Positions 25,178 to 34,669 are shown, counted from the stretch's first letter. The stretch: DNA of 64,000 nt from Aminiphilus circumscriptus DSM 16581 (GCF_000526375.1 NZ_JAFY01000002.1:868001-932000), one strand, 5' to 3'. The notes: generated by a model from the letters alone, not told the origin. Translations and numbers: made by a program.

Positions 25178-26878
25178 TCATACCGCCTTTCGGAGTTCAT
25201 AGGGCCAGGCGAGAATGCCGCCCTCCAAAAGAGCCACGTTGGAGAAACCCAAGCCTTTGAGAATCGAATAGGCATCCCATCCGCGCACGGAGATCTTGCA
25301 GAAGGTGACGATTTCAACATCCCGGGGAAGTTCCCCGGCGCGCTTCCACAGAGCGCCCAGAGGGATGTTCACCTGACTGTCGAAGGGAAGCCTGCCCTGG
25401 GCGGCGACCTCCTCGGGGGTGCGTACATCCAGGAGGAGAAAGCGGTCTCCCCGGGATGCCTTCGTGAGAAGTTCCGAGGGGCTGTAGGACACGAGCAGGC
25501 CGTCCATTTTGTTGCGCAGTACATTTGCCGCGTGGGTGACCGGGTCGAGGGCGGTCGAGAAGGGCGGGGCATAACCCAGATCGAGGTCCGCCAGATCGTC
25601 CACGGTGAGGTGTCCCGTAATGGCCGAAACCAGGGTATCCAGGCGCTTGTCGCCTCGGCCTGGGCCCATGATCTGTGCCCCCAGAATGCGGCGGCTCGTG
25701 CGATCGGCGACGAGGCGAATGTAGAGCGGCGCCGCTCCGGGCATGAAATGGGGAAGGTCGGGGGCGGTCACGGTGACGGCTACGGGGGCGAATCCAGCCT
25801 CGGCGGCGGCTGTCTCGTTCAGGCCGGTACGCCCCGCCGTCCAGTCGAAGGCCTTCATGATCGCCGTTCCGAGCACACCGTTGAATTTCGAATCGTGTCC
25901 CGCGATAGTGTCGGCAATAACTCTTCCCTGGCGATTTGCGGCGGATCCCATGGGTTGACGTACCCGTTTCCCCGTGAGGACATGGGTGGTCTCCACACAG
26001 TCGCCGCCGGCAAGAATATACGGATCACTTGTGCGCATCCGCTCGTCCGTTACAATGCCCCCCGTGGGACCGATGGCGAGTCCCGCCTCACGAGCGATCT
26101 CCACGTTGGGACGCACCCCCACCGCCAGCAGCACGAGATCCGCCGGGATTTCACGTGTGTCCGTCCGGACCGCCGTCACATTGCCTGCGGCGTTCCCCAG
26201 CAGTTCAAGCACACGCTCTCCTCCGAAGAAGGCCACCTGGTGTTGTGCGAGGAGTTTTTTCAGCAGATGACCGAAATCCCGGTCAAAGAGGGTAGCCAAA
26301 GGAGTTTCCAAAAGTTCGGCGATGGACACGTCGTAGCCGTTCGCCACGAGCGCCTCCACGACCTCGAGTCCGATAAGTCCACCACCGATGACGACAGCCT
26401 TCTTGCCCGTTCCGTTTTGGAGGGCCTCCTTCATGACCAAAGCATCATCGATCGTTCCAAGGGTGAAGACTCTGGCGAGATCTGCTCCTGGAAGGTTTGG
26501 CCGGATGGGAGATGCGCCCGTTGCGAGCACAAGCGTGTCGTAGGGGAGGTGTTTTTCTACTCCTGTGTCCAGTTCGAGCACGGTGAGCACACGTTTTTCC
26601 CGATCAATCCGAGTGGCCATGTGCCGTTGAAGAACTTCCACCTGCTTCACCGTTCGGAAGAACGCGCTGTCCCGAGGTACGCCAAGGGGAGTACTCAGGA
26701 GGTCACGGCTGTCCTTTACGACACCCTCGAGGAAATAGGGAAGCCCACATCCCGCGTAACTCAGGTGATTCCCCTTTTCGACGATGGTGATCTCCGCATC
26801 GGGGTCGAGACGGCGTAATCTCGCCGCCGTTTTGGTACCACATGCCACGCCTCCGACGATGACAACCCGTTTTTTCAT
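25178..26878 (-). CDS. CoA-disulfide reductase-like flavoprotein with rhodanese domain
   Basis: A 566-aa pyridine-nucleotide-disulfide oxidoreductase fused to rhodanese (CoADR-RHD type). These enzymes use NAD(P)H to reduce CoA disulfide/persulfide or polysulfide. FAD motif VIVGGVACGTKTAAR at the N terminus; redox Cys44 in SYAGCGLPYFL; NAD(P) motif VVIGGGLIGLEVVEAL; ILAGGDCVET for FAD; a dimerisation domain; then a rhodanese domain (about 455-566) with Cys527 in TFCKISVRG. The start at 26878 follows GGAGGAATCC. It fits sulfur or thiol redox metabolism in an anaerobe. Confidence 0.9.
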   Translation of the reverse strand: MKKRVVIVGGVACGTKTAARLRRLDPDAEITIVEKGNHLSYAGCGLPYFLEGVVKDSRDLLSTPLGVPRDSAFFRTVKQVEVLQRHMATRIDREKRVLTVLELDTGVEKHLPYDTLVLATGASPIRPNLPGADLARVFTLGTIDDALVMKEALQNGTGKKAVVIGGGLIGLEVVEALVANGYDVSIAELLETPLATLFDRDFGHLLKKLLAQHQVAFFGGERVLELLGNAAGNVTAVRTDTREIPADLVLLAVGVRPNVEIAREAGLAIGPTGGIVTDERMRTSDPYILAGGDCVETTHVLTGKRVRQPMGSAANRQGRVIADTIAGHDSKFNGVLGTAIMKAFDWTAGRTGLNETAAAEAGFAPVAVTVTAPDLPHFMPGAAPLYIRLVADRTSRRILGAQIMGPGRGDKRLDTLVSAITGHLTVDDLADLDLGYAPPFSTALDPVTHAANVLRNKMDGLLVSYSPSELLTKASRGDRFLLLDVRTPEEVAAQGRLPFDSQVNIPLGALWKRAGELPRDVEIVTFCKISVRGWDAYSILKGLGFSNVALLEGGILAWPYELRKAV

Positions 26879-27236
26879 GAGGATTCCTCCTTCCAGGATG
26901 GCATACCTTTCCCCGTATGGTATATCGTGGCGCCTCTTTTGTCCAGTGTGCCAACGTTTCGGAAGGATCGGAAACGTTGGCCTTTTTCGTGAAATCAAGC
27001 GAAGGACGGTGCGGACATGCCCGGGGATGGGGGTGTGACGGGCCGTGGATCTTTTCGGTGGCGGTGGGGACGGTAAATCCGGTGGAAATCAAGTGCTCCA
27101 TAGGCGGGGGCGGATGAAGACGCTGTGACGGAAGAGTCGTATCGACCTGATGAAGAACGGATCGGGGGATCTCCTTGTCGGGACTGGACGTGGAGGGGAA
27201 GGAGCAGAAACCCTCCGTTCGACTCGGACAGGCGGT
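26879..27236. other. CoADR upstream region
   Basis: A 358-bp gap. On the minus strand TGGACA (about 26942-26937) and TACCAT (about 26919-26914), 17 bases apart, could form the flavoprotein promoter. The inverted repeat at 26950-26981, listed separately, lies just upstream. The rest is featureless. Confidence 0.4.
26950..26987 (+). terminator. Terminator-like inverted repeat upstream of the flavoprotein gene
   Basis: GCCAACGTTTC (26950-26960) and GAAACGTTGGC (26971-26981) form an 11-bp perfect stem with a 10-base loop, followed on the plus strand by CTTTTT. The form is a plus-strand intrinsic terminator, yet no plus-strand gene ends nearby. It may instead be an operator palindrome for the minus-strand flavoprotein gene. 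Confidence 0.5.
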
Positions 27237-28496
27237 TCACGTGAGGTCGTTTCGACCGGAAACGGCGCAATTGCCGCCTCTTCTCTTCGCTTCGTACAGG
27301 AGAAGATCCGCACGGTGCAAAAGATCCGTGGGTGTTTCGTCCGGGAGCTGTTCCGTCAGGCCGATGCTCAGTGTAAGCGCGTGCCCTTCCTCCTCGATGC
27401 ACTGTTCCTGGAGACATCTGCACAGGCGCTCCGCGATGAGCGTTGCGTCCTCGAGCGCTATGCCCGGAAGGAGCACCACGAATTCATCGCCGCCGAAACG
27501 TCCGACAATGTCCACGGAGCGGGTATTGTTCCGGAGGAGTTCCCCTATCTTCCTTAGGATGGAATCGCCGAAAATATGCCCGCGGAGGTCGTTCATGAGC
27601 TTGAAATTATCCACATCGATCATCATTAGGGAGAGGGGAATTCCGTGGAGTTTTCTCCGGGTCATGTGTTCCGTCAGGGCGTCCATGATGAAACTTCTGT
27701 TGTAGAGTCCCGTGAGAAAATCACGAGTGGCCTGTTCCCGCAGACTTGCCATCGCTCTCTCCAGATCCACCGTGCGCGCCGACACGAGTTCCTCAAGCTG
27801 CCTCTGGTAATGAGCCATTTCTGCATTGGCGCGTTTGATCGTCCTGTACTGGTTCTGATAGATCAGGAAAAAGGGAATGGCAAGAAAGAGGAAGACCACG
27901 GCGGTGACGAATGCCCGAAAGGTTTCGCGGGCGATGATGGTGTTCAGGGCCGAGATGTCCAGGTCGGCGCAGGCCAGGTAGATTCTCCCGCCGGGGGAGC
28001 GCTCAGAAATCGCCACGGAACGGAACGTTCCCCACTGGTCCGTGTACGTCTCATAAACGGTTTTTTTCGTGAGAAAGGCCTCCCGGAAGGATTCGGGCGC
28101 GTCCTCGTAGGGGTAGAAATACCACCGGCTCCGTGCTTCCGCCTCCTCTTCGGTCACCGTTGTCGTCGCGAAGAAAAGCGTTCCGTCCTTCTCTACGAGC
28201 GTGTACAGATAGACGAAGGGCGTCTCCATGGCGTAGGCAGCGAGACGTCGCCTCGTCTCGAGTTCCTCCTCGAGGCTGATGCTGTTTTCATCCAGGACAC
28301 GGTCGTGGAAATCCGTCGGCAGCATGTACTTGAGGCTCTTTGCAGCCAAGGCGAGCGCTTTGTCCGCCTCTCCGAGCGTGCGCTGTTTCTGCTCCGCATA
28401 GGTGAAGAAGACAAATCCCGACACGAAGACGGCGTAGACGAGGAGGAAGAGCAGAAAAATCTCTTTTGAAGGAGTCTGGTGGACTTTTTTGTTCAA
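27237..28496 (-). CDS. Membrane sensor diguanylate cyclase (GGDEF)
   Basis: A 419-aa inner-membrane protein: helix 1 (FLLFLLVYAVFVSGFVFF), a periplasmic sensor region of about 150 residues, helix 2 (AFVTAVVFLFLAIPFFLIY), a coiled linker and a C-terminal GGDEF domain. The catalytic motif RFGGDEF is intact near residue 332, so it should make cyclic di-GMP. No I-site RxxD is evident just upstream, hinting at little product inhibition. The start is TTG at 28496, supported by GGGGAGGAGG nearby. No EAL domain is present. Confidence 0.85.
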   Translation of the reverse strand: MNKKVHQTPSKEIFLLFLLVYAVFVSGFVFFTYAEQKQRTLGEADKALALAAKSLKYMLPTDFHDRVLDENSISLEEELETRRRLAAYAMETPFVYLYTLVEKDGTLFFATTTVTEEEAEARSRWYFYPYEDAPESFREAFLTKKTVYETYTDQWGTFRSVAISERSPGGRIYLACADLDISALNTIIARETFRAFVTAVVFLFLAIPFFLIYQNQYRTIKRANAEMAHYQRQLEELVSARTVDLERAMASLREQATRDFLTGLYNRSFIMDALTEHMTRRKLHGIPLSLMMIDVDNFKLMNDLRGHIFGDSILRKIGELLRNNTRSVDIVGRFGGDEFVVLLPGIALEDATLIAERLCRCLQEQCIEEEGHALTLSIGLTEQLPDETPTDLLHRADLLLYEAKRRGGNCAVSGRNDLT

Positions 28497-28645
28497 AAGC
28501 AGTGTCCTCCTCCCCGGGTTTGATTCTGGAGTGTTTTCTCCGGTCTTGCCGCCTTGCCGGTCAGGAAAAGAGCCTGCGAGAAGTGCGCAAAAATGTATTC
28601 ATAAAATAAAAAGAAACAACAGCATTAGTTTAATTGTTATAAAAC

Positions 28646-28680
28646 GAAAAACCTGAAGCAATTTTTAAATTTACTTCAGG
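28646..28680 (-). terminator. Terminator after the TRAP operon
   Basis: CCTGAAG (28652-28658) and CTTCAGG (28674-28680) form a 7-bp stem. Read on the minus strand it is followed by TTTTTCGTTTT, placing a rho-independent terminator about 80 bases past the dctM stop. The surrounding 28560-28690 is conspicuously AT-rich. Confidence 0.7.
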
Positions 28681-28757
28681 CTTTAATCACTGAAAGTATA
28701 GCAGGTGCACGTAGGGTTGTCGCGTGAGTTTTGGAAATTCTTGTGAGCATTCCCCGG

Positions 28758-30050
28758 CTAGAGGCCCAGAAGCCTCGGTACGGTGACGGTCAGGGACGGA
28801 AAGGAGATGATCACCAGCAAAACTGTCATGGCGACGGCGATAAATGGCCAAATGGCCTTGAAAAGGTCTCCAAGCGGCACCTTCCCCACGGCGGCGACGA
28901 TGTAATTGCAGGCGCCCACGGGAGGAGTGATGAGGGCGATGGTCACGTTGAGGGTCATGACGATGCCGAAATGGAAGGGGTCAATGCCGGCTCTCGTGGC
29001 AAGAGGGGCGAAGATGGGGGTGAGCAGCGTCAGCACTGCCACCTCCTCCATGAACATGCCGATGATGAAGATGATCGCGCTCAGAGTGATCATGAGCAGC
29101 CAGGGGCGTTCGAGAAGTCCCATGCCGACGATGACGGCGGCGAACTGCTGGGTGACCCGCTCCCACTTGAGAAACCACCCCACCACGGTGGCGGCGCCCA
29201 TGATGAGAAAGATAGCGCTGGTGAAGCGCACCGTCTCGTAGATGGCCTCGCCCAGCTCGCGCCATGTGAGCTGTCTGGTGTAGAAAAAACCCGCGAGAAG
29301 GCAGTAGGCCACGGCGAGAGCTCCCGATTCGGTTGGGGTGACGATGCCCGTGACGATGCCTCCGATGATGATGAAAGGCGCGATGAGGGCCGCCACGGAA
29401 CGGATGAGAATCGCTTTCGCCTGAGCGCGGACTGTTTTGGCGTCCGAGACGGGAACCTGATGCACCCGGGAATAATAGGCGTTGAGCAGCATGAATGCCA
29501 GGCCGAGCACAAGGCCGGGCAGTACGCCTGCGGCGAAGAGGCCGCCGATGGAGGTGTTCGTCATGGAAGCGTAGATGATCATGAAGATACTGGGAGGAAT
29601 GATGGGGCCGATGAGCGAACTTCCCGCAGTGAGCCCCGCGGCGTATGCCCGGGGAAATCCTTCCTTCTCCATGGCCGGAATGAGGATGGAGCCGAGCGCG
29701 GAGGCATCCGCAGCGGCGGATCCGTTGACGCCCGCCAGAATGATTCCTCCCACGACGTTGACATACCCCAAGCCTCCTCGAACCGATCCCACCAAAAGGC
29801 GACTGAAATCGATGAGACGGTCCGTCAGGCCCGTCCGGTTCATCAGAATGCCCGAGAGGATGAAGAAAGGGATGGCCATGAGGGAGAACACATCCATGCC
29901 GCCGAAGAACTGCTGCGGAATGACCCGGAGGAGGGTCCAGTCTCCCGTGCCGGCGATGCCGAGAAAACCCGTGAAGAGAAGGGCCACGTAGAGCGGAACG
30001 CCCGTGGCCATCTGGAAGAAGAACAGCAACAGCAGCAGGATACCCGACAT
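28758..30050 (-). CDS. dctM: TRAP transporter large permease, DctM type
   Basis: A 430-aa inner-membrane protein with about twelve helices, the DctM/SiaM ion-transporter subunit that couples sodium or proton flow to uptake of a carboxylate-like solute. Family features: the N-terminal VPLYVALLFTG, a re-entrant region SGSSAADASALGSILIP-like stretch (GSAAADASALGSILIPAM), and PPSIFMIIYA. It begins 9 bases after the dctQ stop and is the last gene of the dctP-dctQ-dctM operon. The substrate is not determined by sequence alone. Confidence 0.93.
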   Translation of the reverse strand: MSGILLLLLFFFQMATGVPLYVALLFTGFLGIAGTGDWTLLRVIPQQFFGGMDVFSLMAIPFFILSGILMNRTGLTDRLIDFSRLLVGSVRGGLGYVNVVGGIILAGVNGSAAADASALGSILIPAMEKEGFPRAYAAGLTAGSSLIGPIIPPSIFMIIYASMTNTSIGGLFAAGVLPGLVLGLAFMLLNAYYSRVHQVPVSDAKTVRAQAKAILIRSVAALIAPFIIIGGIVTGIVTPTESGALAVAYCLLAGFFYTRQLTWRELGEAIYETVRFTSAIFLIMGAATVVGWFLKWERVTQQFAAVIVGMGLLERPWLLMITLSAIIFIIGMFMEEVAVLTLLTPIFAPLATRAGIDPFHFGIVMTLNVTIALITPPVGACNYIVAAVGKVPLGDLFKAIWPFIAVAMTVLLVIISFPSLTVTVPRLLGL

Positions 30051-30059
30051 GAGCAGCCC

Positions 30060-30734
30060 TCACTCTCCCGGAGATGTTGGTGAGCCGCGTTCTTCGGAAG
30101 CGTTGTCCGAAGCGTCCGCGTCCGACGGAATGTTCGTTTTTTCGGGCACAGAGGACGAAGGTACGAGCCCCCGTTCCACCGCCAGGAGCAGGGACAGCAG
30201 GAGGAGCATCCCCATGCCCAGCGGCACCGCCGACAGAGGAATCGCCTTGGGGATGTTCAGCGCCATGGTGCGCATAGTCCACGTGCCCGCAACGTTCTGG
30301 GCGCCGAACCAGACGAGGAGCCCCAGGACGAAGACCGTCACGCCGAGGCGGAAGAGCGCGAGGGGAAGCCATGTCCACCGGGGAAACCGTGGCAGGAGAA
30401 ACTCGATGGCCATATGGTCCCCCCGGTAGAGTGCTCCCGGTGCGCCGAGGAGGACGAGCCACACGAGGGAAAAGCGGGCCACTTCCTCCGTCCAGATGAC
30501 GGAACTTTTGAAGATGTACCGGAAGAGCACTCCCAAAAGAATGTCCCCCACGTTGATCACGAGGAGTGCCCCCGCGAGCCATGCGCTGGTTCTTTCGAGA
30601 AACCGGGTCAGTCCTGCGATGTTTCCGAATCCGCGGCGAGGGTGTTCTTCGGGAGGAACGGAAGGAACGGCCGAGGCCGCCCCTTCCGTATCGGTTCTGT
30701 CGCAACGGGAAGCGTTCGTTTCGTTCACGGTCAC
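30060..30734 (-). CDS. dctQ: TRAP transporter small permease, DctQ type
   Basis: A 224-aa four-helix DctQ subunit that pairs with DctM in the membrane. A polar N terminus of about 45 residues and a Ser/Glu-rich tail flank the helices; the motif WTEEVARFSLVWLVLLGA is diagnostic. The GTG at 30734 overlaps the dctP stop (GTGA), indicating coupled translation; a start 54 bases further upstream would lie deep inside dctP. Confidence 0.9.
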   Translation of the reverse strand: MTVNETNASRCDRTDTEGAASAVPSVPPEEHPRRGFGNIAGLTRFLERTSAWLAGALLVINVGDILLGVLFRYIFKSSVIWTEEVARFSLVWLVLLGAPGALYRGDHMAIEFLLPRFPRWTWLPLALFRLGVTVFVLGLLVWFGAQNVAGTWTMRTMALNIPKAIPLSAVPLGMGMLLLLSLLLAVERGLVPSSSVPEKTNIPSDADASDNASEERGSPTSPGE

Positions 30735-31792
30735 TGAGCGGCTTTCTTGTTGGCTTCCGCGGCGCTTTCCAGGGACAGCTTGAGCCATTCCTCACCCACC
30801 TTGCTCTTGAGCCAGTCCACGTAGGCAGGCTGGCCTTTCTCGCGGAATGCGTCGAGCTCGGTCGGCGTCGGTGCGTAGGCGATCATGCCCTTCTCCTTGA
30901 GGAATTCCACCTGTTTGGCGTCCGCTTCCTCCACCTCCTGGCGGCTGATCTGGTTGGCCTTCTTCGCCGCCTCGACGACCACCTTCTGGTCCTCCGGAGA
31001 GAGAGAGTCGAAGAGGTCGCCGTTCATGACCAGGAACTGGTCGGAGTACTGGATGTTCGCCAGGGTAAGGTACTTCTGTACTTCGAAGAGGCTTCCCATG
31101 ATGATGTACATGGCGGGGTTCATCTGTCCGTCCACGACGCCGGTCTTGAGGGCCATGTAGAGTTCGGTCCAGGGGATTGGCGTGCCGCTGGCGCCGAAGG
31201 CTTTGTAGAGCACTACCTGTCCCTCGTCCATGCCGCGGAACTTGAGGCCTTGGAAGTCCTCGGGACTCTTGATTTCCCTCCTGGAATTCGTGAAGGCGAG
31301 GAATCCTCCCTCTTCGACGGCCTCGAGGAGCAGCGCCCCCGTGCGGGCACGGAACTCCTCCTGGGCTTTCTTCCAGTAGGCGCTCTCGTCATGATAGAGA
31401 TGGGCGGCTCTGTAACTGTTGAACATGAAAGGAATGGCCGAAGCATAGATTTCGGGGAAAACCGGCGCGACTCCCGCGAAGGAGGCCACGTTCATGATAG
31501 GCTGGTTCAAACCCTTCTTCATGAGGAGTTCCATGCGCTCTTCCTCGGTGCCGAGCTGACTGTCGGGGAAGAGTTGGAGCTTGACTCGGCCCTCCGTGCC
31601 TTCCTCCAGGAATTTCTGGAAATTGAGGACAAAGGCATGAACGGCGTTGTTCGCTGCGTCGGGTGGTCCGTTGTAGGAGATCTTCACTGTCACCGGATCT
31701 GCCGTGGCGGGAAGTGCAGTTGCCAGAACCGCCGCGAGGACGAGAAGGAAAAGAAAACTCCACCGGGTGGAAACGCGGGTACTGCATTTCAT
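30731..31792 (-). CDS. dctP: TRAP transporter solute-binding protein, DctP type
   Basis: A 353-aa periplasmic binding protein with a signal peptide (FLFLLVLAAVLATALPATA). Its DctP fold shows LQLFPDSQLGTEEERME near residue 75 and FRGMDEGQVVLYKAFGASG, the region that normally holds the Arg contacting the substrate carboxylate. It delivers solute to DctQM. The ATG at 31792 is preferred over an adjacent TTG because AAGGAGTGATC is well spaced. First gene of the operon. Confidence 0.93.
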   Translation of the reverse strand: MKCSTRVSTRWSFLFLLVLAAVLATALPATADPVTVKISYNGPPDAANNAVHAFVLNFQKFLEEGTEGRVKLQLFPDSQLGTEEERMELLMKKGLNQPIMNVASFAGVAPVFPEIYASAIPFMFNSYRAAHLYHDESAYWKKAQEEFRARTGALLLEAVEEGGFLAFTNSRREIKSPEDFQGLKFRGMDEGQVVLYKAFGASGTPIPWTELYMALKTGVVDGQMNPAMYIIMGSLFEVQKYLTLANIQYSDQFLVMNGDLFDSLSPEDQKVVVEAAKKANQISRQEVEEADAKQVEFLKEKGMIAYAPTPTELDAFREKGQPAYVDWLKSKVGEEWLKLSLESAAEANKKAAQ

Positions 31793-32106
31793 CAAAGATC
31801 ACTCCTTCCCAAAATGAAATCACCGGGTTCCCGGAAACTCAAGGAACACGATGTCATTCTATCCGTGTTTTCCCTTTTTGGGGAGGTGGCTTTCCTTCAA
31901 AAAACTCCCACTTTTCTGCTCGAACAGAAGGAAAAGGAACACATTCCGGGGAAAGTGGAGGGTTCTCTTTCTCAGAAGCTCCTTTCCCCATGGTTATCCC
32001 GGAGAATTTCGAAAGAAATACACTCCATTTCGAAGAAAAAAAGAGGAAAACGGAAAAAATCAACAGGGAAGTTTTCTTCTTTGCGAGCCACGTCGATTCG
32101 TTCCCC

Positions 32107-32134
32107 TTGTCTGAAAAAGCGCAACTCCTATACT
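32107..32134 (+). promoter_or_regulatory. Promoter of the dnaJ-like gene
   Basis: TTGTCT (32107-32112), a 16-base spacer and TATACT (32129-32134) form a sigma-70-type promoter. The arrangement, including the 7-base gap to the following operator, is the same as that of clpB at 37029-37080. Confidence 0.8.
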
Positions 32135-32141
32135 GAGAATA

Positions 32142-32158
32142 GGTCAAATAAGGTCAGA
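32142..32158 (+). promoter_or_regulatory. CtsR-like operator upstream of the dnaJ-like gene
   Basis: GGTCAAATAAGGTCAGA matches the CtsR heptad direct repeat GGTCAAA-NAN-GGTCAAA at all but one fixed base (and the spacer base A is kept). It covers the expected transcription start, so a bound repressor would block initiation. Confidence 0.7.
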
Positions 32159-32238
32159 ATTTCTCGGTGTCTCCGACGAAACCGAAAAAATGTTTCAGGG
32201 TGTGTGGATCGGAGGCCCCGGAAGGGGAGGGAAAAACC

Positions 32239-33252
32239 ATGCCGGTCGCCTACAAAGACTACTATGCCATTCTGGGTGTGGACAGAAAGGCGTCGGAGGC
32301 GGAAATCCGGAAAGCTTTCCGTCGGCTTGCCAAGGAATGGCATCCCGACGTGAATAAAAAAACGGGAGCGGACGAGCGTTATCGTGAAATCAACGAGGCC
32401 TACGAGGTTCTCAAGGATCCGGAGAAACGCGCCCGGTACGATGCGCTGGGCGCAGACTGGCAGAATGGCGCGGACTTTTCGCCGCCTCCGGGTTGGAGTG
32501 GATTCCACGGAGGAGCGGGAGATCCGTGGCAGAACGTGGAAATTCACTTCTCTTCCTCCGATGAGAACGCTTCCTTCGGAGATTTCAGCGACTTTTTCCG
32601 TGCCGTTTTCGGAGGAGGAGCCTTCGGCGGCGGAGCGGATCGCTTTGCCGCTTCCGGGCGAAACCGGCATCGTTCCGGCGCTTCTGCGGGAGACGGTGCG
32701 GAATTTTTCGGGGAAAAACGAGGAGAGCGGAGTGACAACGGTACGGTGGAACTTACCCTGGAGGAAGCCGCCAAGGGATGCACGAAAAATTTCCTTGTGG
32801 AGACGGCTTCGGGGGGACGACGCTCGCTCGAAGTCCGCATTCCGCCCGGTGTGACCGAGGGGTCCAGGGTGCGCATCGCAGGGCAGGGGGACCCCCGCTC
32901 CGGTGGTGATCTCTTTCTTCGAGTGCATCTTCTGCCGCACCGTCACTTCACTCTAGAGGGACATGACCTTATCACTACGGTGGATATTTCTCCATGGGAG
33001 GCTGCTCTCGGAAGTGACGTTGCCGTTCCCACGTTGAACGGACCTGTTCGGGTGAAGGTTCCGGCGGGTAGTTCCAGTGGCCGGCGTCTTCGCCTTCGCG
33101 GCAAGGGCATGCCCAAGCGGAGAGGAGAGCCGGGGGATCTCTTCGTGGTGCTTCGCATCGTGGTTCCCAAATCGCTCTCCGCCAAAGAGCGGGAGCTTTT
33201 CGAGCGTCTTTCCCGGGAGTCCACCTTCGATCCCCGGGGAGAGCACAGATGA
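32239..33252 (+). CDS. DnaJ-class co-chaperone, zinc-finger-less (CbpA-like)
   Basis: A 337-aa J-domain protein that stimulates DnaK ATPase and binds unfolded substrates. The J domain occupies residues 1-70 with H35-P36-D37. A Gly/Phe-rich linker (FSDFFRAVFGGGAFGGGAD) follows, and the C-terminal substrate domains run to the end, including RIPPGVTEGSRVRIAGQGDP. The CxxCxGxG zinc fingers of true DnaJ are absent, as in CbpA/DnaJB1. ATG at 32239 follows GGGAGGG. The CtsR-like operator suggests heat or proteotoxic-stress control; no dnaK or grpE is adjacent. Confidence 0.9.
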   Translation: MPVAYKDYYAILGVDRKASEAEIRKAFRRLAKEWHPDVNKKTGADERYREINEAYEVLKDPEKRARYDALGADWQNGADFSPPPGWSGFHGGAGDPWQNVEIHFSSSDENASFGDFSDFFRAVFGGGAFGGGADRFAASGRNRHRSGASAGDGAEFFGEKRGERSDNGTVELTLEEAAKGCTKNFLVETASGGRRSLEVRIPPGVTEGSRVRIAGQGDPRSGGDLFLRVHLLPHRHFTLEGHDLITTVDISPWEAALGSDVAVPTLNGPVRVKVPAGSSSGRRLRLRGKGMPKRRGEPGDLFVVLRIVVPKSLSAKERELFERLSRESTFDPRGEHR

Positions 33253-33320
33253 TGCGCGTGAAGAAACGGGAATGCTTGCCCCGCAGGTTTTCGTTCTTTT
33301 GTCCGACCTCTTTGAGCGAA

Positions 33321-33346
33321 GGGCGTCCGCATGGGACGCCCTTTTG
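33321..33346 (+). terminator. Intrinsic terminator after the dnaJ-like gene
   Basis: GGGCGTCC (33321-33328) pairs with GGACGCCC (33334-33341) over a 5-base loop and is followed by TTTTGT. It lies about 70 bases after the stop codon. Confidence 0.9.
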
Positions 33347-33534
33347 TCTGTGGACCATTCCGTGTGATCCGCGGTTTTTAAACTGTCCTGGGACGTAAAT
33401 CGAGCAAAAAATCAAAACATGGCAAGGCGTGAAATCCACTGAAATGTTTCTGCCGCCGTTAGTATAAGTTGCTATAATGCAAAAAGAGTTGCAGGAGGCG
33501 GTGGAACAGAAAAAAGGAAAGGTGGGGGGGAAGC

Positions 33535-34590
33535 ATGGATATCTCCAAGGTGGAACTGAAGGATGTCATGGACCTAGAGTTCATCCAGAAATTCCAGGAT
33601 TGCTTTGCCAAAGCCATGGGAATGGCGAGCATCACCGTGGACATGAAGGGCCCCGTGACGAAGCCGTCGAACTTCACGGAATTCTGCATAGATATCACGC
33701 GGAAGAGTCCGGAGGGATTCAAACGGTGCAACGAATGCGACATCAAGGGGGGGCAGGAGGCTGCCCGCACTGGAAAGCCCTCGGTGTACTTCTGCCACGG
33801 GGGACTCATGGACATGGCGGCTCCCATCATGCTCAAGGGGCGCCAGATCGGCAGCATGCTCGCCGGTCAGGTTCTTCCGGAGCCTCCCGACGAGGAGAAG
33901 TTTCGGCGTATCGCTCGGGAGATCGGGGTGGATCCCGATGACTACATCCGTGCGCTCAGGAAGATCCGTATCGTTCCTGAAGCAAGCATCCGTGCCGCTG
34001 CGGACCTTCTTTTCCTCGTTACCAACGCCCTTTCGGAGATCGGCTACCAGCGCCTCCTCAATCGGGACAACGCGGCTCATTTCGAGGGACTTTCGGAGGA
34101 ATTGCACGGCGATGTGTCGTCCATGGCGGACATGTCGAAGCGTCTTTCCGACCAGGTTGCTTCTCTCGTCACCACCTCCGAGAAACTTCTGCAGGCGTCC
34201 TCCGAAGCGCGGTCCAAGGTCTCCGAGACGGACGAAATCCTTGGCTTCATCCGGAACGTGGCGAACCAGACGAAACTACTGGGGCTCAACGCTGCCATCG
34301 AGGCGGCCCGGGCGGGTGTCCACGGCAAGGGATTCGCCGTAGTGGCCGATGAAGTGCGCAAGCTCGCCGACGTGAGCGTCAACTCCGCCGGCAAGATCGA
34401 GAGCATTCTCCAGAGTATCACCGGAGGCATGGACGCCATCGAGGACGGCATCGGCCAAACCCGAAGCGTTGTGGAGAGCCACACCGCCCACATGGCGGAG
34501 ATGGCTTCGGTCATCGATCACCTCAAGGAACTCACCACCCGAATCGAGGCTGTGGTTACCACCCTTCGGGAGACTGCCACCCTGCGATAG
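33535..34590 (+). CDS. Cytosolic chemoreceptor with N-terminal PocR domain
   Basis: A 351-aa protein without membrane helices. Residues 1-165 form a PocR sensory domain ([19 protein letters not shown]; Cys-containing RCNECDIKG and [15 protein letters not shown]), a ligand-binding module first seen in the propanediol regulator PocR. Residues from about 200 onward are a methyl-accepting signalling domain with the conserved hairpin tip [18 protein letters not shown]. It should signal to CheA/CheW from the cytosol. The ATG at 33535 follows AAGGTGGGGGGG. A terminator follows. Confidence 0.88.
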   Translation: MDISKVELKDVMDLEFIQKFQDCFAKAMGMASITVDMKGPVTKPSNFTEFCIDITRKSPEGFKRCNECDIKGGQEAARTGKPSVYFCHGGLMDMAAPIMLKGRQIGSMLAGQVLPEPPDEEKFRRIAREIGVDPDDYIRALRKIRIVPEASIRAAADLLFLVTNALSEIGYQRLLNRDNAAHFEGLSEELHGDVSSMADMSKRLSDQVASLVTTSEKLLQASSEARSKVSETDEILGFIRNVANQTKLLGLNAAIEAARAGVHGKGFAVVADEVRKLADVSVNSAGKIESILQSITGGMDAIEDGIGQTRSVVESHTAHMAEMASVIDHLKELTTRIEAVVTTLRETATLR

Positions 34591-34635
34591 AGAGGCGAGC
34601 CCGCTACTCCTGTTGACAGCTTTTTGTTTTCACGA

Positions 34636-34669
34636 AGAAAGGGCGGTTCCGGAAGGGGCCGCCCTTTCT
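34636..34669. terminator. Bidirectional terminator between convergent genes
   Basis: AGAAAGGGCGG (34636-34646) pairs perfectly with CCGCCCTTTCT (34659-34669), 11 bp with a 12-base loop. It touches the stop codon of the dehydratase gene and follows the chemoreceptor gene, so can serve both. Confidence 0.7.

Larger units (their letters stand above)
31793..32238. other. Divergent region between dctP and the dnaJ-like gene
   Basis: A 446-bp divergent region. The dnaJ-like promoter and CtsR-like operator at 32107-32158 are listed separately. For dctP no convincing promoter was seen on the minus strand. No gene is supported. Confidence 0.5.
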
